In this document: positions 55,480-64,000 of the stretch, piece after piece | How positions within the stretch are numbered: the stretch's first letter is position 1 | Layout of the letters: every line of letters begins with the position of its first letter | Origin: Pseudomonas fluorescens | Lineage (GTDB): Bacteria; Pseudomonadota; Gammaproteobacteria; Pseudomonadales; Pseudomonadaceae | NCBI RefSeq assembly: GCF_902498185.1 | Contig: NZ_CABVIX010000003.1 | Span: forward strand, 124,001 to 188,000 | Direction: 5' to 3' | DNA length: 64,000 nucleotides | Made by a program: the position numbers and the translations under genes | The notes under the pieces: generated by a model | Seen by the model: the letters and a program-made list of their open reading frames with translations, nothing else | What the model was told of the DNA's origin: nothing | The model's database searches: none

Positions 55480-56219
55480 GTGCCGCTGTCGAAAACGCGC
55501 AGATGCCCCTGGTCGACCACCTTCGCGACCTGCGCAAGCGCCTGGTGCGCTGCCTGCTGGCCATCAGCGTGGTGTTCGTCGGTCTGTTCCCGTTCGCCCA
55601 GACGCTCTACACGCTGATCTCCGAACCCTTGCGGCGCTTCTTGCCCGAGGGCGCCAGCATGATCGCCACCAGCGTGACCTCGCCCTTCCTGGCGCCGTTC
55701 AAGCTGACCCTGATGTGCGCGCTGTTCGTCGCCATGCCGGTGCTGCTGCACCAGGCCTGGGGCTTCATCGCCCCCGGCATGTACCGCCGCGAGCGGCGCA
55801 TCGCACTGCCGCTGCTGGTGTCGAGCATCGTGCTGTTCTATGCCGGCATGGCGTTCGCGTTCCTGGTGGTGTTCCCGATGATGTTCGGCTTCTTCGCCAG
55901 CGTGACCCCGGACGGCGTGGCGATGATGACCGACATCAGCCTGTACCTGGACTTCATCCTGGCGCTGTTCCTGGCGTTCGGGCTGGCGTTCGAGATACCG
56001 GTGGCGACCTTCATCGTGGTCTGGGCGGGGTTCACCGACGTGGCGACGCTGCGCCGCAGCCGGCCGTACGTGATCGTCGGGTGCTTCGTGGCGGGGATGA
56101 TCCTCACGCCGCCGGACGTGTTTTCGCAAACCTTGCTGGCGGTTCCGATGTGGTTGCTGTTCGAGGTGGGGCTGGTGGCGTGCGCCGCATTGCACCGGCA
56201 CCCTGCCGACAACGCATAG
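55476..56219 (+). CDS. tatC: Sec-independent protein translocase TatC
   Basis: The 247-residue protein has six membrane segments. N-terminal [15 protein letters not shown] is the conserved cytoplasmic signal-binding motif. [14 protein letters not shown] and [23 protein letters not shown] are conserved membrane segments. It binds twin-arginine signals such as those of PhoX and the SoxB-like protein nearby. It overlaps tatB by 4 bp (ATGA). Confidence 0.94.
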   Translation: MSAAVENAQMPLVDHLRDLRKRLVRCLLAISVVFVGLFPFAQTLYTLISEPLRRFLPEGASMIATSVTSPFLAPFKLTLMCALFVAMPVLLHQAWGFIAPGMYRRERRIALPLLVSSIVLFYAGMAFAFLVVFPMMFGFFASVTPDGVAMMTDISLYLDFILALFLAFGLAFEIPVATFIVVWAGFTDVATLRRSRPYVIVGCFVAGMILTPPDVFSQTLLAVPMWLLFEVGLVACAALHRHPADNA

Positions 56220-56414
56220 CGGCGATATATACCTCGGCTGCAGGGCTCGTCCATGCTGGCGTAGGCTCACATGTCTCGAGACTGTCAGCTGCATCTGCAA
56301 CCCCCATGGGGATCAAGGCAAGGCGGCTGACAGAGCGGTCTGATTTGTTTCGAGCCTGCCCACTGCCCGCCGATACCTGCGCAAGATGGCGTCTCCATTC
56401 AACGAGGACGCTGT

Positions 56415-57917
56415 ATGAATAGCCCGATCAACACAACGCCTGATCAACCTCAAACGGCCCGGTTTAGCGCAGGAAGGGGCCATGGCATGAGCTCATTTGG
56501 CCACGAATCGATCGAAGATGCCCTGGCAAGCGCAGGCTTCGATGAACAGCAGCGCAAAGCCATCTATTTTGGCAACTGGCTGCGCGACTATTCGCAGTTG
56601 ATCGACCCCAAGCTGGTAAGGGCACCGGACGCGCCGAAGGACTTCCCTTCCAGGTTGTCCCGGGAAGTACTCACCGAAGTGGCCGACTTGTTGGCGCTCA
56701 AAGCCTTCCATACGCTGCAGGATACCGAGGAAGGGCGACGGACCTATACCGTGGTGCCGGAAATGCTCGGCGTTTACCGACCGTCAGAGCACATCGACAA
56801 TCCAGCCAACCTGGACGCCAATCCAGTCGATCCACGCACGCTGGACCCCGACTTCGAACCCTTGGTGCGCCCCGGCGACCCGCGCCTGGGCGTCGACCCG
56901 GACAGTTCGATGAAGCACTATATCAAGGATTCCGTGACGTACATGCGCAACAAGCTGATCGATGCCATGCAAGAGGGCCCCAACCCTACCGGCATGCGCT
57001 GTTTTGGCGAGGCCTTGCATGTGCTCGAAGACTTTTTTGCCCACTCCAACTATGTCGAACTGACGCTGCGAAAGGCAGGACATCTCCATGTGTTGCCCTG
57101 GACGACTCAGGCGCCGTGCAGGCACGGGCTGCCTGTGGTCACGGGCCTGTTCAGCGGCTCGGATGTCCTGGCCAGCGTCGCCGAACCCTTGGCCAAGGCC
57201 TTGTTTCCGGTCAACGGCATCGAGTTCACCCCGACGCAGCCTGGCGAGCGTAGCGACGCGGAGCAGATGTTGCTGATACTGCTCAAGGAGCACGAAGATC
57301 CGCAGTGGCTGGAATTGCTGATGACGTCTCTGCAAGTGCGCGATGGGGCGGCGGGTACCCCTGCCTACCTGGCAGCCGAGGCAATCTCGTGGGCATTGAG
57401 CACGCCCTTGAAAGCCATTGACTATGTGAAAAACCTGGTTCTTCAGGCTTCCCTCAAGCTGATAGGCGACAGTGTCGACGATCTGCAAACCTGGGCAGGC
57501 AACGACCCCAACGTCGATGCAGGCACCGAGCCGACGCATTCACAGCTGGCCAAGGATCATGACAATCATCCTTTCCATGACCTCGCTTCGCACTTGGCGC
57601 GTTATGCGGTCGAAGAAGTCGGCAGGTCGATGTACGACTATTGGGCGGGAAACAAGGACAGGGATCCGGTTACCCTGGCGGACAGTTATATCCGTCATCC
57701 CAATGACAGCGACTGGCAAGATGATATCGTCGCCGCCTGGGCAATCACCCATGTTCAGGAAATTGTCAGCGGGAGTTCGTACAGCACTCTGCAGGAATTG
57801 AACGAAGCCAATCGCAAAGCCGCGCTTGAACGGCTCAGGGAGCTGGAGGCAGAGAATGCTGGAAGCCTGAGCAGCATCCAGGACAGCGTCAATAACATCT
57901 TCCCGTCGTTCGGCTAG
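56415..57917 (+). CDS. HET-C domain protein
   Basis: The 500-residue protein carries a HET-C-like domain, named for the fungal heterokaryon-incompatibility factor. IYFGNWLRDYSQLIDP (about 50-65) and FGEALHVLEDFFAHSNYVEL (197-216, with H202, E205, D206 and H210) are the signature segments. The latter resembles the histidine/acidic metal-ligand helix of zinc-dependent phospholipase C and P1-nuclease-like proteins. No signal peptide or membrane helix is evident. GAGG precedes the ATG by seven bases. GC content looks lower than that of its neighbours, suggesting transfer. It follows tatC by 195 bp; a functional link is not shown. Confidence 0.72.
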   Translation: MNSPINTTPDQPQTARFSAGRGHGMSSFGHESIEDALASAGFDEQQRKAIYFGNWLRDYSQLIDPKLVRAPDAPKDFPSRLSREVLTEVADLLALKAFHTLQDTEEGRRTYTVVPEMLGVYRPSEHIDNPANLDANPVDPRTLDPDFEPLVRPGDPRLGVDPDSSMKHYIKDSVTYMRNKLIDAMQEGPNPTGMRCFGEALHVLEDFFAHSNYVELTLRKAGHLHVLPWTTQAPCRHGLPVVTGLFSGSDVLASVAEPLAKALFPVNGIEFTPTQPGERSDAEQMLLILLKEHEDPQWLELLMTSLQVRDGAAGTPAYLAAEAISWALSTPLKAIDYVKNLVLQASLKLIGDSVDDLQTWAGNDPNVDAGTEPTHSQLAKDHDNHPFHDLASHLARYAVEEVGRSMYDYWAGNKDRDPVTLADSYIRHPNDSDWQDDIVAAWAITHVQEIVSGSSYSTLQELNEANRKAALERLRELEAENAGSLSSIQDSVNNIFPSFG

Positions 57918-58002
57918 CTATCGTTGAGAAAACGCACCGAAAGAGCGTATGCCAGCATGGGCGATTCGCAGTGCCGAGCCGCCCGTGGTCGGTTCAACGT
58001 GT

Positions 58003-58314
58003 CTAGAACTCGGCCAGCTTCCAGACTTCATACGCCGGGGTCTCGTACGGATGACTCCGCTTGAGCGCAGCGACGACCTGAGCGATCAGGTCGTCCGCCA
58101 CCACCAGTTCAACCCGCCATTCCTCGACCTGCTCGACCACACCGGTCTGCCCGAGAAACGGCTGGCTGCCGTCCAACGGGCGAAACTGGCCTTGGCCGAG
58201 CACCTGCCACGCGCAGTGGTCGTAGCCGCCGATGCGCCCGCCACCTGCGGCGAACACTTCGGCCTTGACCCCTTCGACATGGCTCGGCGGGACGAAGAAG
58301 GCGAGCTTGTACAC
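58003..58314 (-). CDS. NIF3-like YqfO family protein
   Basis: The 103-residue protein begins with a GTG (VYKLAFFVPPSHVEGVKAEVF) and contains GGGRIGGYDHCAWQVLGQGQFRPLDG, the pattern of the short stand-alone YqfO/NIF3-C domain with PII-like fold. Function is unknown. The ORF remains open upstream into the purL end, but family members start at this position. It begins 2 bp after the purL stop codon on the same strand and is likely cotranscribed. Confidence 0.85.
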   Translation of the reverse strand: MYKLAFFVPPSHVEGVKAEVFAAGGGRIGGYDHCAWQVLGQGQFRPLDGSQPFLGQTGVVEQVEEWRVELVVADDLIAQVVAALKRSHPYETPAYEVWKLAEF

Positions 58315-58316
58315 CT

Positions 58317-61300
58317 TTAGTTCACCCAGACCCGCGCATTGCGGAACATGCGCATCCAGGCGCCGTCTTCCTGCCACTCTTCCGGACGCCACGAGTTCTG
58401 CGCGGCGCGGAATACGCGCTCAGGGTGCGGCATCATGATGGTCACGCGGCCGTCACGGCTGGTGAGACCGGTGATGCCACGCGGCGAGCTGTTCGGGTTG
58501 GCCGGGTAGGCCTCGGTGACCTTGCCGTGGTTGTCGACGTAGCGCAGTGCCACGCAACCGGAAACGTCGGCCTCGAGCAGTGCCTGCTCGTTGGCGAACT
58601 CGGCGTGGCCTTCGCCGTGGGCGATGGCGATCGGCATGCGCGAACCGGCCATGCCCTGCAGGAAGATCGAGTTGGACTTCTGCACCTCGACCATCGCCAC
58701 GCGCGCCTCGAACTGCTCCGAGCGGTTACGCACGAAGTGCGGCCAGAACTCGGTGCCGGGGATCAGCTCGTGCAGGTTGGACATCATCTGGCAACCGTTG
58801 CACACGCCCAGGGCGAAGCTGTCGTTGCGCTCGAAGAAGGCCTGGAAGGCATCACGGGCGCGGCTGTTGAACAGGGCCGACTTGGCCCAGCCTTCACCGG
58901 CGCCCAGCACGTCACCATAGGAGAAGCCGCCGCAGGCGACCAGGCCCTTGAAGGTCTCGAAGTCGACACGGCCGGCGAGGATGTCGCTCATGTGCACGTC
59001 GATCGCGTCGAAGCCGGCGCGGTCGAAGGCTGCTGCCATTTCCACCTGGCCGTTGACGCCCTGCTCGCGCAGGATCGCCACTTGCGGGCGCACGCCCTTC
59101 TTGATGTAAGGCGCGGCGATGTCGTCGTTGACGTCGAAGCCGAGCTTGGCGCTCAGGCCCGGGTTGTCTTCCTCGAGCAGTGCGTCGAACTCCTGATCGG
59201 CGCAATCGGCGTTGTCGCGCAGGCGCTGGATCTGGTAGCTGGTCTCGGCCCACTGGCGCTGCAGCAGGCGGCGGTCGCCCTTGAACAGCTCCTCGCCATT
59301 GAGGCGCACGACGACTTCGCCATTGTTGATCGGCTGACCGATCACCGCGACGCAATCTTCGCCCAGGCCTGCGGCGCTGAACTGGGCCAGCACGTCTGGC
59401 GTGGCGTCCTGGCGAACCTGGATCACCGCACCGAGCTCTTCGTTGAAGAGGATCGCGCCGATTTTTTCAGCCTTGCTGGTCAGGGTGTCCAGCTCGAGGT
59501 CGAGGCCGCAGTGACCGGCAAAGGCCATTTCCAGCACGGTGGTCATCAGGCCGCCGTCGGAACGGTCATGGTAGGCCAGCAGGTGACCGTCGGCGTTGAG
59601 GCCCTGGATCACGGCGAAGAAGGCCTTGAGGTCTTCGGCGTCGTCGACGTCCGGCGCCTGGCTGCCAAGCTTGCCGTGGGTCTGGGCGAGGATCGAGGCG
59701 CCCATGCGGTTCTTGCCGCGGCCCAGGTCGATCAGCACCAGGTCAGTCTCGCCCTTGTCCATGCGCAGTTGCGGGGTCAGGGTCTTGCGGATGTCGACGA
59801 CCGGAGCGAAGCCGCTGACGATCAGCGACATCGGCGAGGTGACGCTCTTCTGCGCACCCTCTTCGCTCCACTGGGTCTTCATCGACATGGAGTCCTTGCC
59901 AACCGGAATGGTCAGGCCCAGCTCGGGGCACAGCTCCATCCCGACAGCCTTGACGGTGTCGTACAGGCGGGCGTCTTCACCGGGGTGGCCGGCAGCGGAC
60001 ATCCAGTTGGCCGACAGCTTGATGTCGGACAGCTTGGCGATGCTCGCCGCTGCCAGGTTGGTCAGGGTCTCGCCGATGGCCATGCGCCCGGACGCCGGGG
60101 CGTCGAGCAGGGCCAGCGGAGTGCGCTCGCCCATGGCCATGGCTTCGCCGGTGTGGACATCGAAGCTGGTGGCGGTGACGGCGCAGTCTGCTACCGGAAC
60201 CTGCCACGGGCCGACCATCTGGTCGCGGGCAACCAGGCCGGTGATGCTGCGGTCGCCGATGGTGATCAGGAAGCTCTTGCTGGCCACGGCCGGGTGGCGC
60301 AGTACACGCTCGACGGAGTCGGCGAGCTGCAGTGCGCTTGGGTCGAAGTCATCGCCCAGCTCGGCTTCACGGGTGACCGAACGGTGCATGCGCGGCGGCT
60401 TGCCGAGCAGTACGTCGAGCGGCATGTCCACTGGGCTGTTGCCGAAGTGGCTGTCGGTGACAGTCAGGTGCGGCTCGGCGGTCGCCTCGCCGACGACCGC
60501 GAACGGGCAGCGCTCGCGCTCGCAGATCGCCTTGAAACGCTCGAAGTCGGCGGCATCGACCGCCATGACGTAGCGTTCCTGGGATTCGTTGCTCCAGATC
60601 TCGTGCGGGGCCATGCCCGGCTCGTCGTTGGGTACGTTGCGCAGCTCGAAGCGGCCACCGCGGCCACCGTCGTTGACCAGCTCGGGGAAGGCGTTGGACA
60701 GGCCACCGGCACCCACGTCGTGGATGAAGGCGATCGGGTTGGCGTCGCCCAGCTGCCAGCAGCGGTCGATGACCTCCTGGCAGCGGCGTTCCATCTCGGG
60801 GTTTTCGCGCTGTACCGAAGCGAAGTCCAGGTCCGCGGAGCTCGCGCCGGTGGCGACCGAAGAGGCCGCGCCACCGCCCAGGCCGATCAGCATGGCCGGG
60901 CCGCCGAGCACGATCAGCTTGGCGCCGACGGTGATCTCGGCCTTCTGCACGTGATCTTCACGGATGTTGCCCAGGCCGCCGGCCAGCATGATCGGCTTGT
61001 GGTAACCGCGCACTTCTTCGCCGTGCGGGGTGTTGATCGATTGCTCGAAGGTCCGGAAGTAACCGGTCAGCGCCGGACGGCCGAATTCGTTGTTGAACGC
61101 GGCGCCGCCCAGCGGGCCTTCGATCATGATGTCCAGCGCGGTGACGATGCGCTCAGGCTTGCCGTAGGCCTGCTCCCACGGCTGTTCGAAGCCTGGGATC
61201 TGCAGGTTCGAAACGGTGAAGCCGCTGAGGCCGGCCTTGGGCTTGGCGCCACGGCCGGTGGCACCTTCGTCGCGGATCTCGCCGCCGGAGCCGGTGGAGG

Positions 61301-62216
61301 CGCCGGAGAACGGCGAAATGGCGGTCGGGTGGTTGTGCGTCTCGACCTTCATCAGGATATGCACCGGCTCCTGCACCGCGCCGTACTGGCGGGTTTCAGG
61401 ATTGGGGAAGAAGCGGCCGGCGACGCTGCCGACGATCACCGAAGCGTTGTCCTTGTAAGCGGACAAGACGCCTTCGCTGTGCATCTGGTAGGTGTTCTTG
61501 ATCATGCCGAACAGGCTTTTTTCCTGGCCCTGGCCGTCGATATCCCAACTGGCGTTGAAGATCTTGTGACGGCAATGCTCGGAGTTGGCCTGGGCGAACA
61601 TCATCAGTTCGATGTCGTGCGGGTTGCGCTTGAGCCCCTGGAAGGCGCTGACCAGGTAGTCGATCTCGTCATCGGCCAGGGCCAGGCCCAGGTCGACGTT
61701 GGCCTGTGCCAGAGCGGCGCGGCCGCCACCGAGCACGTCCACGGCGGTCAGCGGCCTGGGCTGGGCGTGGCTGAACAGGCCCGCGGCCTCTTCGAGCTGT
61801 GCCAGCACGCGCTGGGTCATGCGGTCGTGCAGCAGGGCGGCGACGCTGGCGGCGTCGGCTTCGTTCAGCTCACCGCTGACGTAGTAGGCAATGCCGCGCT
61901 CCAGGCGCTGGACGTTGGCCAGGCCGCAGTTGTGGGCAATGTCGCTGGCCTTGCTCGACCAGGGCGAAATGGTGCCCAGGCGCGGCACGACCAGGAACAG
62001 GCGGCCGCTGGGTGCTTGCACCGGCACGCTCGGCCCGTACTTGAGCAGACGGCCCAGCACCTGCTGTTGGTCGTCGGACAGATCGCCATCGACTTCGGCG
62101 AAATGGGCGAATTCAGCATACAAGCCAGTAACAGCGGGGACTTTCTGGCTCAGTTGCTCGAGTAATTTACCGTGGCGAAAGGCAGAAAGGGCAGGAGCGC
62201 CGCGCAGGATCAACAT
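58317..62216 (-). CDS. purL: Phosphoribosylformylglycinamidine synthase
   Basis: PurL converts FGAR, glutamine and ATP to FGAM in purine synthesis. The 1299 residues include the large PurM-like synthetase halves ([16 protein letters not shown] [19 protein letters not shown], and [12 protein letters not shown]) and a C-terminal glutamine amidotransferase domain. That domain has the nucleophile cysteine in [10 protein letters not shown] and the histidine/glutamate pair in [10 protein letters not shown]. Length is that of the large proteobacterial form. A 1246-codon antisense open frame over it is a coding shadow. Confidence 0.97.
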   Translation of the reverse strand: MLILRGAPALSAFRHGKLLEQLSQKVPAVTGLYAEFAHFAEVDGDLSDDQQQVLGRLLKYGPSVPVQAPSGRLFLVVPRLGTISPWSSKASDIAHNCGLANVQRLERGIAYYVSGELNEADAASVAALLHDRMTQRVLAQLEEAAGLFSHAQPRPLTAVDVLGGGRAALAQANVDLGLALADDEIDYLVSAFQGLKRNPHDIELMMFAQANSEHCRHKIFNASWDIDGQGQEKSLFGMIKNTYQMHSEGVLSAYKDNASVIVGSVAGRFFPNPETRQYGAVQEPVHILMKVETHNHPTAISPFSGASTGSGGEIRDEGATGRGAKPKAGLSGFTVSNLQIPGFEQPWEQAYGKPERIVTALDIMIEGPLGGAAFNNEFGRPALTGYFRTFEQSINTPHGEEVRGYHKPIMLAGGLGNIREDHVQKAEITVGAKLIVLGGPAMLIGLGGGAASSVATGASSADLDFASVQRENPEMERRCQEVIDRCWQLGDANPIAFIHDVGAGGLSNAFPELVNDGGRGGRFELRNVPNDEPGMAPHEIWSNESQERYVMAVDAADFERFKAICERERCPFAVVGEATAEPHLTVTDSHFGNSPVDMPLDVLLGKPPRMHRSVTREAELGDDFDPSALQLADSVERVLRHPAVASKSFLITIGDRSITGLVARDQMVGPWQVPVADCAVTATSFDVHTGEAMAMGERTPLALLDAPASGRMAIGETLTNLAAASIAKLSDIKLSANWMSAAGHPGEDARLYDTVKAVGMELCPELGLTIPVGKDSMSMKTQWSEEGAQKSVTSPMSLIVSGFAPVVDIRKTLTPQLRMDKGETDLVLIDLGRGKNRMGASILAQTHGKLGSQAPDVDDAEDLKAFFAVIQGLNADGHLLAYHDRSDGGLMTTVLEMAFAGHCGLDLELDTLTSKAEKIGAILFNEELGAVIQVRQDATPDVLAQFSAAGLGEDCVAVIGQPINNGEVVVRLNGEELFKGDRRLLQRQWAETSYQIQRLRDNADCADQEFDALLEEDNPGLSAKLGFDVNDDIAAPYIKKGVRPQVAILREQGVNGQVEMAAAFDRAGFDAIDVHMSDILAGRVDFETFKGLVACGGFSYGDVLGAGEGWAKSALFNSRARDAFQAFFERNDSFALGVCNGCQMMSNLHELIPGTEFWPHFVRNRSEQFEARVAMVEVQKSNSIFLQGMAGSRMPIAIAHGEGHAEFANEQALLEADVSGCVALRYVDNHGKVTEAYPANPNSSPRGITGLTSRDGRVTIMMPHPERVFRAAQNSWRPEEWQEDGAWMRMFRNARVWVN

Positions 62217-62258
62217 CGTCGGGACAGCCTCAGGAAGGGGTGTGCTTAGAGGCCGTGC

Positions 62259-62264
62259 ATTCTA
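62259..62264 (-). promoter_or_regulatory. Candidate purL promoter (-10 box)
   Basis: The minus strand has TAGAAT, 42 bp before the purL start codon. The -35 hexamer 17 bp upstream (GTGCCG) is weak. No clear PurR-type operator was recognised. Confidence 0.4.
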
Positions 62265-62270
62265 GCCTAA

Positions 62271-63905
<1,635 letters not shown>

Positions 63906-63924
63906 TCCGTGCCGCTTCCGCGGC

Positions 63925-64000
63925 TCAGGCCTTGGCGCGCCGGGCCTTGAAGAAGTCGCTCAGGATCCGTCCGCACTCCTCGGCCAGCACCCCACCCTCG
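63925..64000 (-). CDS. tadA: tRNA-specific adenosine deaminase TadA (3' end, partial)
   Basis: The last 25 codons read in frame to the window edge as GGVLAEECGRILSDFFKARR... ending AKA then stop. This is the conserved C terminus of TadA, which makes inosine at the wobble position of tRNA-Arg. The order purL-mltF-tadA is usual in Pseudomonas. The catalytic part lies outside the window. Confidence 0.88.
   Translation of the reverse strand, partial: EGGVLAEECGRILSDFFKARRAKA

Noticed and set aside
58425..62165. A 1246-codon plus-strand open frame opposite purL
   Set aside because: Antisense shadow of purL, which is unmistakable; no recognisable domain.

Overview
The window is about 64 kb of high-GC chromosome from a Pseudomonas, most likely the P. 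putida / P. entomophila group. Evidence for this is the prfB-wsp junction (prfB directly downstream of wspR, as in other pseudomonads), a DUF3509 gene, REP-like palindromes of P. putida type, and the gene blocks recJ-yaeQ, thrC-hom-dsbC-xerD, rplS-trmD-rimM-rpsP-ffh and purL-mltF-tadA, all usual for the genus. No rRNA, tRNA, insertion sequence, phage or CRISPR array was seen.

Region 1 (1-11.9 kb, minus strand) holds prfB with its programmed +1 frameshift, then the complete wspABCDEFR surface-sensing operon. In that operon a methyl-accepting receptor, CheA-like kinase, adaptation enzymes and the diguanylate cyclase WspR are translationally coupled by ATGA overlaps. A DUF533/TerB-like protein and an Old Yellow Enzyme follow. 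Region 2 (11.9-31.8 kb) is mostly housekeeping: recJ, yaeQ, a CaiB/BaiF CoA-transferase, a periplasmic binding protein, a degenerate receiver protein, thrC-hom, dsbC, xerD, the rpsP-rimM-trmD-rplS ribosomal/tRNA operon with a UUCG-type terminator, ffh, a CcsA-like membrane protein, a CorC-like protein, an MFS transporter and purT. Region 3 (31.3-34.5 kb) has small metabolic genes: a VUT transporter, DUF1289, gamma-carbonic anhydrase, two Nudix enzymes and an L,D-transpeptidase.

Region 4 (34.6-57.9 kb) is the accessory part. A two-partner secretion pair (TpsB and a 1514-residue TpsA of ShlA/ExlA-like build) runs head-on into a type II secretion operon read on the minus strand (a SoxB-like protein, then gspC-D-E-F-G-H-I-J-L-M-N). 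Across a divergent promoter lies a PhoX-type phosphatase, then gspK on the minus strand, then a tatABC operon. Both putative cargo proteins carry twin-arginine motifs with lipobox-like cysteines. PhoB-box-like direct repeats with an 11-nt period precede the SoxB-like gene and, more weakly, phoX and tatABC. I read this as a phosphate-starvation island in which Tat exports folded phosphatase-family proteins and the adjacent type II system moves them to the surface or medium. Its oddest member is the SoxB/5'-nucleotidase-like protein, which has lost all the recognisable metal-binding motifs of its superfamily. A HET-C-domain protein follows tatC.

Region 5 (58-64 kb) returns to core genes: a YqfO/NIF3-like protein, purL, mltF and the 3' end of tadA. 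Between the divergent purL and mltF, a minus-strand intrinsic terminator preceded by a perfect 7-bp inverted repeat has no gene in front of it and may end a small RNA.
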